DNA of 10,286 nt from NCBI GenBank assembly GCA_032433595.1, contig JASWJB010000618.1, positions 1 through 10,286 on the forward strand, in the 5' to 3' direction. The notes below the pieces were generated by a model that was not told the DNA's origin, did not search any database, and saw only the letters and a program-made list of their open reading frames with translations. Of this stretch, positions 1-7,356 are shown piece by piece. The translations under genes were made by a program, and so were the position numbers. Source of the DNA: Conoideocrella luteorostrata (taxonomy: Eukaryota > Ascomycota > Sordariomycetes > Hypocreales > Clavicipitaceae). Positions within the stretch are counted from its first letter, which is position 1, and every line of letters starts with the position of its first letter.

Positions 1-122
1 GTTCGTTATCTAAGAAGAAGAAAAGAAGTCATAGTGGAAGGCGCGGTATCGCCGTATAAATATCGTGGCTTGAAGGTGACCACGTGACAGGCTTTGTGGT
101 GCTTGGCGGCGATATTCCAACA
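1..122 (+). repeat. Hairpin/CACGTG repeat, copy 1 (left arm)
   Basis: This is the first of three related copies in the window. The order is an A/G-rich tract (7-40), a hairpin at 42-67 (8-bp stem with two G-T pairs, 10-nt loop), GTATAAATATC overlapping loop and right stem, CACGTG at 81-86, and ATTCCAACA at 114-122. It matches the minus strand of 1513-1636 throughout, and 8370-8493 more loosely. It may continue left of the window. The TATA motif plus the CACGTG E-box-like hexamer would suit a promoter, but that is inference. Confidence 0.65.
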
Positions 123-587
123 AATACGCCTCCAAAGGCATGGTTGATTGAAATCAACCCACGACCACCAGGCATGAGAGGCACCGAGATAATCGAATCC
201 ACATGGGGCATTGACTACTGGTCTCTGACTCTTCTCATGGCCCTTAGAGATGATACCCGTATTCGTGCCCTCTCGCACCCTTTTGCCTCAGGGCCACAAT
301 ATACATGCGTCATGGTTTTTATCCCTACTGACTATTGTGTTGAGCAATGTGAAGGCATTTTTAACTCTGACGATATTGTTGCTGAGTTATTTCAACGCCG
401 CCCAGACTTGGCCAAGAATGTGAGTAGAGCCGGCTGTTTGGTACATAAGGGTCAGAAAATCCCTCACCCAAGTCAAGGTTATAATTCCTTTCTAGCATAT
501 TTCAATGTGTATTCGCGAAAAGGAAGAGAGGTAGCATTGAAGCTGGCTGGTTCAATCAGGAACGAAGTTAGGTTTAGCTTTAAGTAA
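84..587 (+). pseudogene. C-terminal fragment of an ATP-grasp ligase, 5' end replaced by a repeat
   Basis: The open frame runs about 167 codons from a GTG in the repeat's CACGTG; the first in-frame ATG is only at 174. Residues 20-31 read WLIEINPRPPGM, the ATP-grasp signature in which the Glu and Asn of E-x-N bind the Mg-ATP metal. The rest, ending GQKIPHPSQGYNSFL then a basic Arg-Phe-rich tail, looks like the C-terminal lobe of a fungal carboxylate-amine-ligase-type ATP-grasp protein. The N-terminal half of the fold, including most of the nucleotide-binding lobe, is absent. The first 12-13 codons align with the other repeat copies, so they belong to the repeat rather than the ligase. An in-frame stop lies at 57-59. 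I read this as a captured or truncated fragment. An alternative is a 3' exon (CAG acceptor at 88-90) of a gene starting left of the window, which the repeat homology upstream makes less likely. Confidence 0.6.
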
Positions 588-1512
588 GGTTAAATATCGT
601 CTCAAAGGTGTATCATATTTATTCTCTGCTACTACATTACTATAAAGTCCTACCCTGCTACTTTATGAAAAAGCGATGGCTAACTGGGTCCCATTTCATT
701 TTGTCTCATGTCTTGTACAGAAACTGAACCCCAGACGTCGGGTAACCTCCACGTTCAATGTCCAAGAAAAAACTGTGTGTAGTCTATAACAGAAGCTATG
801 ACCCAACCTGTTCACCAGCAAAAATTTCCCACAACTGACAACTGACCTGCTTCTGGGGGGAAAGTTCAGCTGGGAGTGAAAAATAAAGCCGGGAACAAAA
901 GACAACCGCCTCGCTGGTGTCGGGCGAGCAGGTGTTTAGTTGTACACAGTTTTCTGAATTCATTTGAGTGAATCCATTTCTGTTCCGTTTATGAGCAATA
1001 AAGCAATTTTTGCAACAATGGCAACCGGCAGGATTGAAGGTATTCAAATTGGCAGCTTGTATGTACCATGTCAGCCGATGAAGATAACTTCTGACGTCTC
1101 TAGAATCCCCTGAACTCCCGATATTCATACCGATATTAGTTTCATCTAGCCAAAACTTGCGACACCTATTTTGCCGTTTACTATACGTACTCGGGAACAT
1201 CTGGTGACTTGATAAATCACGATGCATGCCAGATAGAGTTCCCAGAGAGTTCAGTAACCATGGGTAAGGCTATGCAGTAGGCGACCGAACTTCTGATGAG
1301 TTGATGTATGCAGTGCAGACGGCCCAATATAGCATGACTGTGGATTGTAAGGACGATTCCTGCACCTCGCGATCCAAAATCGTCTTCGCCGCCAAGAATC
1401 TCGGTGAATGACGGGAAGCTAGGCGCACTATGCCACTACGTGAGCAGTGTTGTCAACGGAAATGGGCAGTCAACGTTTTGATCTTTCCTTTTTAATACGC
1501 CGCTTATGTGGA
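588..1512. other. Interior of the candidate element, mostly without recognisable genes
   Basis: After the ATP-grasp stop codon I find no transposase, RNA gene or conserved motif. The only long frame is on the minus strand (796-1227, listed separately). No further similarity between the two halves was seen beyond the terminal arms. Confidence 0.4.
796..1227 (-). CDS. Hypothetical protein, cysteine-containing, doubtful
   Basis: An ATG-initiated frame of 143 residues inside the candidate element. I do not recognise a family. It is basic near the N-terminus (SKRQNRCRKFW), then has a compact Cys/His cluster around residues 69-76 (CHCCKNC) followed by a basic stretch, which could suggest metal binding but matches no zinc-finger spacing I know. 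No signal peptide or membrane segment is seen. No convincing TATA box or intron supports expression. Codon choice is mixed and A/T-tolerant, unlike the better genes here. It could be a chance frame or an eroded part of a captured gene. Confidence 0.2.
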   Translation of the reverse strand: MHRDLSSHQMFPSTYSKRQNRCRKFWLDETNIGMNIGSSGDSRDVRSYLHRLTWYIQAANLNTFNPAGCHCCKNCFIAHKRNRNGFTQMNSENCVQLNTCSPDTSEAVVFCSRLYFSLPAELSPQKQVSCQLWEIFAGEQVGS

Positions 1513-1636
1513 TGTTGGAATGCCGCCAAGCACAACAGGAAGCTTACAAGCCCGTCACGTGGTCACCTTCAAGCCACGATATTTATACGGCGATATCGTG
1601 ACTTCTACCTTAACTTATTTTTCTTCCTCTTAGATA
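1513..1636 (-). repeat. Hairpin/CACGTG repeat, copy 2 (right arm, inverted)
   Basis: Read on the minus strand this aligns with 7-122: TATCTAAG plus A/G tract, perfect hairpin at 1575-1600 (stem CACGATAT/ATATCGTG, 10-nt loop), CACGTG at 1556-1561 exactly 13 bp past the hairpin as in copy 1, then GTGCTTGGCGGC and ATTCCAACA. It carries about 10 extra bases between CACGTGAC and GTGCTTGG relative to copy 1. Orientation is inward-facing with respect to copy 1. Confidence 0.7.
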
Positions 1637-1711
1637 GACACAGACAATTATTAGTATATTACCTTTGAAGCCGATGATCTAGATCATTGCACAACCCTGT
1701 GCAACCCACAA

Positions 1712-1750
1712 TTCCACTCATCAGACATCCATAGCTGCTCATTTGTGACA
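1712..1750 (+). repeat. Dispersed repeat shared with 7311-7356
   Basis: The 23 bases at 1728-1750 (beginning TCCATAGCTGCTCA) match 7334-7356 with a single mismatch. Weaker similarity extends left to a shared TTCCACT, with a short length difference between. The segment lies just outside the right arm of the inverted-repeat element, downstream of the membrane-protein gene. It is too long and well conserved for chance in 10 kb, and probably belongs to another old dispersed element. Confidence 0.55.
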
Positions 1751-1849
1751 GCCTCTGTGCCGCCCTGAGCAACCCATGAGCTATCCTGAGTTGGCGTAGT
1801 AGTACATAACTCCAAGTGACAAGCGGCTGAGTACCAACCAGCTTGGCTA

Positions 1850-2807
1850 TCAAGCCTTGCTCATCGTGTCCCCGCAGGCCATCGCTAGAAGCAGCGTCAT
1901 TGCGAGAAACGATGTCTGCATTATACTGGAGCCAAACAAGGTCCAACCCCAGAGAGGATCGAGTAAAGCCGAGGGGCCTTGGATGACTCTTGCCCAACTT
2001 GGGTCAAGGTAGTCGACAATCAGCAGAAACACCTGTGGCAGCGACGCAAGTTCGCCTTAGTAAAATTCGAGAATGAGTTTGCCGGGGGGGGGATGTATGC
2101 TTACTGTTTCTGCCACATCTGCTAGTGCTGCACCGATGTAGAATAACATGACCGAACTTCTGACATGCTGGGGAACGTTGGAGATGTTATAAAGAATGAT
2201 GGAAACGTAGGAAATTTCTGGACCATATAGTCTTCGTAGGAAGATATCTAAAGTAAGTATAAGGGAGATTAAGATCACGAGGTAAAGAAGCCTGCGCAGA
2301 ATTAGATATAGGCAGCGATGTAGGAAATTGCACTGCGTTCGATTTGCTGCCAAATTGGCTCGTGGAGTTTCGAGAATAAGTCCCACGCTGCAGGGCTCAA
2401 TATCCAGTCTCTACAATCGAGTTAGAGTGACTCACTACTATACCCTGCGACGACTGTACTTCACTTACATTTTGTCTGATAGACTCCGAGGAGCCCAGGA
2501 CTTCAAAGGCCAAGCAACAATGAGCGAAAGGACCAGGACCTGCCACATCGAGAGCGGAAATATGGAAAGACGTGGAAACACATCCCAGAGAGACTAGTAG
2601 GACGATGATGGCAATGTAATAAAGGCGTGGCCATGGTTCAGAGCAAGGTCCTCGTAGAACACGTGTGAAAAAGAATACCGAAAGAGGAATCAGGAGGACG
2701 TGGAAAAGTACTGCAGGGAGACCGAATTTCAGGGTCAAGACATGATAAGTCGTCGCTGCTGTGCAGGCAATAAGCCAGTAGAAACCGTGATATTTCACGG
2801 AGCGCAT
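1850..2807 (-). CDS. Three-exon polytopic membrane protein, possibly wax synthase/MBOAT-like
   Basis: Exons at 2469-2807, 2105-2410 and 1850-2032 join in one frame (both introns phase 0) to give 275 residues. The ATG at 2807 has A at -3. Intron 1 (58 nt) starts GTAAGT and has CTCTAAC before its TAG; intron 2 (72 nt) starts GTAAGC and ends CCACAG. Strongly hydrophobic segments lie at about residues 9-26, 28-50, 62-81, 146-170, 200-222 and 253-269, so the product sits in a membrane. The layout resembles fungal wax-synthase-like O-acyltransferases: hydrophobic N-terminus, an EVLGSSESIR stretch where that family has a short Arg-Gly-Ile-type motif, a basic RRLL helix, then a Trp/Gly-Pro/Trp-Gly region near residues 228-246. 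Such enzymes often decorate secondary metabolites. The Trp-His pair expected in the family's last motif is not seen (Ile-Met instead), and the protein is shorter than family members I know, so it may be truncated or inactive. The gene structure is well supported; the family call is tentative. Confidence 0.6.
2033..2104 (-). other. Spliceosomal intron 2 of the membrane-protein gene
   Basis: This 72-nt phase-0 intron has a GTAAGC donor, a TTTACTAAG branch-like site and a GCCACAG acceptor. It contains a run of nine C (nine G on the plus strand at 2084-2092), which is a possible sequencing weak point but outside the coding part. Confidence 0.65.
2411..2468 (-). other. Spliceosomal intron 1 of the membrane-protein gene
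   Basis: This 58-nt phase-0 intron reads GTAAGT at the 5' end, CTCTAACTC about 15 nt before the 3' end, and TGTAG at the acceptor. Removing it eliminates an in-frame stop and joins two hydrophobic reading frames. Confidence 0.75.
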
Positions 2808-3036
2808 ATTGGGGGCCGTTTGAAGTGCGTAGTTGTGTTTTTCCGGTGAAGTGTTGCTGTAGCTGCGCTCCGCCTTGGAATATAATCAGAATTGTTGATT
2901 TAATCAAATCACAAAACAAGAAAAAGTCTGGATCTAGAGCTGGATTGGTGTCGAAAATTTACCGAGATTTAAAGTTGCTCCCTGCACACACCATCGCCCA
3001 CAAAAGTGTTTTGGATTAATTTGCTAGTTAGGCAAA

Positions 3037-3056
3037 GCTGCACCGTCAGGTGCAGC
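3037..3056. repeat. Perfect 8-bp hairpin
   Basis: GCTGCACC and GGTGCAGC are exact inverse complements separated by GTCA. It is not followed by a T-run and eukaryotic context argues against a terminator. Function unknown. Confidence 0.6.
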
Positions 3057-3225
3057 GTCGCGCGATTGAACAAAGGGAAAGAGCTCGATGCTGGTTACAG
3101 CTTTGCTTCTTCATGAAGTTGACACAATACTGCGCCCACCACAATCACTGACCATATGCCATTTAAGCAAGCACCTCTATTGGCTAGATGGCTATTAAAT
3201 GCTGCTTGTGGCTAGAAAATCAAGG

Positions 3226-3239
3226 CCAGTACGTACTGG
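3226..3239. repeat. 14-bp perfect palindrome
   Basis: CCAGTACGTACTGG is its own reverse complement. It could be a dimeric protein-binding site or chance; no neighbouring copy was found. Confidence 0.5.
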
Positions 3240-3327
3240 TTGGAGTCACTTAGAACTTTTCCGGGCCCTTTTTTAATAATGGACTTTGGTGGGTCCTGCC
3301 TTTTAATTGGTGGGCTCTAGAGTAAAA

Positions 3328-3456
3328 GAGCAACAGCAAGAGCAAGAGCAACAGCAGGAGCAACAGCAAAAGCAACAGCAAAAGCATCAGCAAGAGCAAC
3401 AACAAGAGCAAGAGTGGGAGCAAGAGTAGGAGCAAGAGTAGGAGCAAGAGCAAGAG
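3328..3456 (+). repeat. Imperfect hexanucleotide microsatellite, GAGCAA/CAGCAA type
   Basis: About 21 degenerate copies of a 6-bp unit (GAGCAA, CAGCAA, with GGAGCA variants at the right end). The plus strand would encode Gln/Glu-rich and the minus strand poly-Leu sequence, but all frames lack a sensible start or are cut by stops, so I do not call a gene. It is followed by GGCGAAAGCC (3464-3473), a small GNRA-loop hairpin. GTGGGTCCTGCC before the tract and GGCAGGGCCAC after it form an imperfect inverted pair. Confidence 0.7.
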
Positions 3457-3473
3457 GGCCGTAGGCGAAAGCC

Positions 3474-4050
3474 CCCGGCAGGGCCACTGGAGGGAATAAT
3501 GTAAAACTGCTTCATGAAAATTGAAGAAAATATCTAGGCCTTCTATTCCGACATCTCAGAATTTCCAGCGTCACAGGCTTTTTTTCACGCCTGCCCCGGC
3601 TACAAGCAGCTTTGATTACACTTGTGCCAACGAATTCGACATTGGCATCAGAGCTAGTATTGACCCAGCAGTGAGACAGTAGTCGCCCCGAGAGCTCCAT
3701 CAGAAGAAGACAAAGCTCAAACATAGTAATTAAACTACAGTCTGAGGCGCGTTTAATGCACGCTCTCAACTTTCACGGGAATAGTGTTGAGGTTTGCGCC
3801 GGGTATTGCAAGCTGATATCACCTATCTAGGCAAGTAGGTAGGTAGGTCGTTTAAGATGAAGGATATGAATGCCTGGGTCTAATTGACCTCCTTCTCTGA
3901 GCTTCTGTAGAAGAATTCACTAGTCTCGCTTACCGCTTATCCCTTGTGACGTCTGCTTAGGTTCCTCCTGCTGAGTCGACTGTGGAAAGCACGAGGAGCA
4001 TGCATGGAATAAGGAAGTCGCAATCATTGTAATCTTTGGTATATCAAAGC
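3474..4050. other. Intergenic, promoter side of the small gene at 4115
   Basis: There is no supported gene. A short TAGG tetranucleotide run sits at about 3836-3848. The minus-strand frame at 3512-3769 has no recognisable motif. Confidence 0.35.
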
Positions 4051-4114
4051 AATTCACTTGTCTGACTTGATTCTTTTCTTTCTTTTCCTCTCAAATCGAC
4101 CTACATTTGTCAAT

Positions 4115-4357
4115 ATGCTAGCCTTGCGCCATTTTCTTCACCCCAACACCCGTCGCGTCGTACTATCGGCAGCATCGGGATTGACTTGGTTCTTCGTCGC
4201 TAAACAGCACCCACTGGCTGCAGCAGTGGCCGGCGCTTTTAGCCAGATGCTTATCGAAGCATTTTATCAGTGCTGGATGGAGAACTGGGGAGATCACGGT
4301 GCGAATGATGCACCTCGCCTCCTTGAGCAGCTTCGTCGGCTCGAAAGCGGCGTGTAA
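4115..4357 (+). CDS. Small hypothetical protein, possible mitochondrial or membrane peptide
   Basis: An 80-codon frame begins at ATG 4115 with A at -3. It is preceded by a C/T-rich leader (about 4066-4094), as is common before highly used fungal start sites. Third codon positions are G/C-rich. The product is basic at the N-terminus (RHFLHPNTRR), has a moderately hydrophobic stretch at about residues 17-50 with Ala/Gly small-residue spacing, then an acidic and amphipathic C-terminus ending LLEQLRRLESGV. A mitochondrial presequence or single membrane helix is conceivable. I do not recognise the family. The stop overlaps a consensus donor: GTAAGT at 4354. A 52-nt intron to the CAG at 4403-4405 would replace the last residue and add about 20 more, so the true C-terminus is uncertain. 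The overlapping minus-strand frame also looks codon-like but has no ATG. Confidence 0.5.
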   Translation: MLALRHFLHPNTRRVVLSAASGLTWFFVAKQHPLAAAVAGAFSQMLIEAFYQCWMENWGDHGANDAPRLLEQLRRLESGV

Positions 4358-5961
4358 GTCTGCTGCCAGATAAGGTCCAGGTCTGTTTGACTGGGGTAAC
4401 GCCAGGTACCAGGCGCCTTTGAAAAAGGGTGGGGAGCGTTGCCAATCGCTGAGGTCGAGCGGGTAGGGAGGGTCGATTTTGACCAGCCTGGTACCTTCGG
4501 GTCCAGCCAGGCACAACCCCCAACCAATTTATGTGTGTGGCCCCACCCCGCCCCCCCGTTGACGAACTACCTACCTGTCAATTACGACCCCTTATGAGCC
4601 AAACAAGCCCTCGTGGAAGAATTCACGCTGCAAACGACGAGACAAGGCCTCATGGCCTCGGGGACATACAGAAAAATGGGATTGCTCGGTCCACATATTC
4701 ACACATGGAAGCTGGTGAATAAGTTCAAAGCCCAATTTTCATACCTCAACACTGTTCAAGGGGTAACCCAGATTTAAGAGATTCAGCGTTTCGGATCCCA
4801 CGAATCAAACGAATGGAAAAGTCCGTGTGTTAACGCGTCTACGTAAATTTGGTTACTACCCAGTAAGTTCCTGTTATACTGAACAGAATAGCCAAAGGGT
4901 GAGCTAACACAAGTTCCAGGCTCAACATACCCTTTAGGGACAGCCACGCGTTTACCGACAATCAATCGCTCCCGTTCTGGAGGCACTTTATCGTCAGCAC
5001 TTAGGGCTGCCCAATTGGGCGTGCGTGATGATGCGAAGATTGTTGAGCTGGGACTTTGTGTTGCGAGAAGGCATGATCTGAAGGGTGGAGTATAGCTATC
5101 GAGCAAAGCTGCCTCGTTTGCACTTCCGTGTATTGTGTTGGGTTGTTTTGGGGGATGGGGGGTTTTAAAAGGTTGGTGGTTTGGGATTCGCTTCTTTGAC
5201 CGCTGTTCACTCTGCCATTTTTCGTGCACTACACACTACTTGGGAACATCCTTGGCGATCTGGATATCATGTTTGGACGTTATCTTGGCGCATTAAAAAT
5301 AGCGTTTCTCTTTATTTTGGACAAAAAAAGAGAATCTAGATGATTCAACATGATTCGCGCACGGAAGCATTCAGATTTCCAGTAGTTAAATTAGTGCTTT
5401 GAGGGTCCGGAGAAGCTCAGTGAGTCACGAATGGCCAGTCCCTGACTAGTTTCTGAGCAAGGGCGGTTAAAGCAGCAACGTAGTATGCTACTTTTTCCCG
5501 CCTAATAACTACAGAAGAATCATGGCGAGGTAGAGGAGCAAAGTGGAGAAAGTGGCCCCTCAGATACATGAGGTGTGCCTCTCCGGGATATGTGAGATAC
5601 TGTAGACGCAGTAGCTGCAACTATTTGGGGTGTGGAATAATTCAATACGTGTGGAATATACGACAAGCCAAGATGGTGCCGAAAAGTGTTATTCCTGCTT
5701 ACAGAGTCCGCAAAGCCCCAAAAGCTGTTTCCTAATGTGGTCACAAGGCACGAGTGTGCGCCAACTTGCAAGCAAAAATGTATGTAATGTATACTCCGTA
5801 TTGTTGTTCATCCAGCGGGGGAAGAACCCGCCTGGTGTGGCAGGGAACGTCGCTACCTCGCCGGTACTGGAATCAATCCCTCTAGCTGAATCCGGCCTGT
5901 CTCCACTCTCTATTTTCCCGGTACAGCTCCGAATAGACATACTCAGCAAAAAAGTGTAGGT
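4358..5961. other. Long stretch with no supported gene
   Basis: It holds a GC-rich part (4380-4560) with an 11-bp inverted repeat, then AT-richer sequence. Open frames at 4783-5229 (minus) and 5630-5959 (both strands) show no recognised domain and mostly start at non-ATG codons. The first contains a fairly charged segment (DDKVPPERERLIVGKRVAVPK) followed by GTATGT and a CTGTTCAG, which could be an intron, but the spliced frame stops at once. Confidence 0.35.
4404..4496. repeat. 11-bp perfect inverted repeat in a GC-rich block
   Basis: AGGTACCAGGC at 4404-4414 and GCCTGGTACCT at 4486-4496 are exact inverse complements separated by 71 bp. The second arm is preceded by GGTCGATTTTGACC, a small hairpin of its own. 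It may be a structured 3' region of the preceding gene or a short relic element. Confidence 0.5.
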
Positions 5962-6575
5962 TTACTGAAGATCTGCCCAGCAGCTGCAATTAGGGCTTAT
6001 ATTCAACGCAATGAAAGCCACTAAATCTCTGGGGGGCTGCTGATTCCTGCTGCGGGTGAGCCGGTGACGCCGGGTTAAATCATACACATCAACCCGTGAG
6101 ACTTTCGAAGTTTGGCCGGCGTCCTCGGACTAAAATTTGGTAAGGATCGTAGCAGGAAGCTGCCCGCTATGATAGAGATAATCTCTTCCTTCCTCTCAAT
6201 TACAGCGCGCCGAAATCGCGGAAAAGCTGCTGCATCAGCAACATCGTGGTTGCAGTGCTGCTCCTCCGGGCCTAGAGGGCGTTGAATTTTGTAGCTATTG
6301 CCATCAATGGCCTTGATTCTGGTCTTACACTTGCAATCTGTCATCTGGGACAATGTTTGGGTGCGACGCCGGCTACGATATGTCTCATTAGATAGCTGGC
6401 CTTGATAGGTATGACCCTTCCAGCATCGTAAGACGGTTCTTGTTGGATTTTTCGCCTTTGGGCCCTGGGAATGAACAACGAGGCCAAGTCCAAGCACTCT
6501 CTTAATACCATCAAAAGCATAACGAGCATCTTGAAGAGCCTCACATTTACGGCTAAAAGGACGCTCATATTGATA
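5962..6575 (-). pseudogene. MULE-type transposase relic, FAR1-like DNA-binding domain
   Basis: From 6575 leftward the frame reads YQYERPFSRKCEALQDARYAFDG, then RTVLRC, an Arg-rich RSRRRTQTL segment, TDCKCKTRIKAI and EEQHCNHD. Cys, Cys and the His-x-x-His ending follow the order of the FAR1/WRKY-GCM1 zinc domain found at the N-terminus of fungal MULE transposases. The segment IERKEEIISIIAG fits the helix that usually follows. No in-frame ATG precedes it and a TGA at 6576-6578 closes the frame upstream; an ATG at 6568 is in the wrong frame. The zinc-domain frame ends at about 6075, but after a frame change near 6120-6170 the sequence SRVDVYDLTRRHRL (to the stop at 5962) resembles the next conserved segment of these proteins. 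The catalytic DDE part is missing. I conclude it is a broken, truncated transposon remnant. Confidence 0.55.
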
Positions 6576-7023
6576 TCAATTACGTGCGAATAGCTTCAAA
6601 TTCCAGGATTCGGCGCTGCCTTTAACACACATATTTAACATCTACGGATTCTGGCGGCGAGGCTTGTTTGTCTCAATCACCTAACTAATTTGCAGTGGAA
6701 CCCCACATCGGCCGCTCACACCCACAAGCCACCAGAGGAGATGCTGAATACTCGCGCCCTCGTTCTTAGGTGCGAAATGCTTGCGCATTACGTGAACGCA
6801 TGCCTGCTCTCGCCCAAACTTGTGTCAATCATGTACGCCCAAGCTTTGCATCAACCCTAACTCATCCTCTTCGGCGCTGCCATAGCCCGGTTCGGACTCC
6901 AAAAGGGAATAAGCCTCGCTTGGTTTGATAGGGATACTAATGGCCTTGCCGCAGCTGTCCGGAAGCCAGGAATTGGGTGTTTTGGGATACATTGTCACAG
7001 GAAGCATTCCTCAACGATGCACT
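6576..7023. other. Intergenic, nothing recognised
   Basis: I see no gene, RNA or clear repeat. TTGATATCAA at about 6570-6579 is a 10-bp palindrome beside the transposase relic. No inverted repeat that would bound the relic was found. Confidence 0.3.
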
Positions 7024-7217
7024 CAACATCACCGAAAACGCACAATGCGACCGGAATTATTCAACATCGTCGGAAGCATTCAAATTCAACAGAATCGTAC
7101 GACCGGAAGCAGTCAATATCGTCGGAATTGAACGATGCCGACGAATGCGCCCCGCACGAGGAATTCAACATCACCGGAAACGGACGATATCGCCGGAAAC
7201 CTACGATATCGTCAGAA
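7024..7217 (+). repeat. Decayed tandem array of ATC(G/A)NCGGAA units
   Basis: A core like CAACATCGTCGGAA recurs with its ATC at 7028, 7066, 7118, 7170, 7189 and 7208, giving intervals of 38, 52, 52, 19 and 19 bp. The two 52-bp steps are true repeats: GACCGGAATTATTCAACATCGTCGGAA-type (7049-7075) and its counterpart at 7101-7127 match in 23 of 27 positions. All three forward frames cross part of the array but produce low-complexity Ser/Thr/Arg sequence, so a gene is not called. Confidence 0.6.
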
Positions 7218-7310
7218 TCAATGGAATGGAATAAATGCACGAAAAGAGGAATATCGTAGAGATAAATAGCAGCCGAACTCCCGTCAATTAGATAGAAATC
7301 AAGGACATTT

Positions 7311-7356
7311 TTCCACTGCCTTAGAGACCGACTTCCATAGCTGCTCACTTGTGACA
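7311..7356 (+). repeat. Dispersed repeat shared with 1712-1750
   Basis: This is the second copy of the segment described at 1712: TTCCACT, then a CCATAGCTGCTCACTTGTGACA block differing at one position from the other copy. It is about 9 bp longer in the left half. Here it lies just right of the decayed tandem array. Confidence 0.55.

Larger units (their letters stand above)
1..1636. mobile_element. Candidate inverted-repeat element carrying an ATP-grasp gene fragment
   Basis: Two related sequences of about 120 bp face each other: 1-122 on the plus strand and 1513-1636 on the minus strand. Read inward, each shows an A/G-rich tract after TATCTAAG, a hairpin with GTATAAATAT, CACGTGAC, then GTGCTTGGCGGC and ATTCCAACA, where similarity stops. 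The interior (123-1512) contains the end of an ATP-grasp gene and no recognisable transposase. This looks like a non-autonomous terminal-inverted-repeat element that captured host DNA, or two independently inserted repeat copies in inverted orientation. The left edge lies at the window boundary, so target-site duplications cannot be checked and the true length is unknown. Confidence 0.5.
2808..3249. other. Intergenic: leader of the membrane-protein gene and palindromes
   Basis: Immediately upstream of the ATG at 2807 the minus strand is C/A-rich and has an ATTATATTCC sequence at 2879-2888 that could serve as a TATA element. No open frame here has protein-like composition. Two palindromic sequences at 3037 and 3226 are listed separately. 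Confidence 0.35.

Noticed and set aside
1283..1296. 14-bp match GACCGAACTTCTGA to 2150-2163
   Set aside because: Flanks do not match, and a single 14-mer coincidence is plausible in a 10-kb window.
3250..3453. Minus-strand poly-leucine open frame
   Set aside because: It is the reverse reading of the hexanucleotide microsatellite and has no credible protein composition.
4163..4516. Minus-strand frame of 117 residues overlapping the small plus-strand gene
   Set aside because: Codon use looks reasonable, but there is no ATG anywhere in it (start would be TTG) and an in-frame stop lies just upstream; the plus-strand gene has an ATG, good context and a leader.
4783..5229. Minus-strand 148-residue frame
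   Set aside because: Starts at GTG, has a Pro/Lys low-complexity N-terminus and no domain I recognise; the possible intron in it leads at once to a stop.
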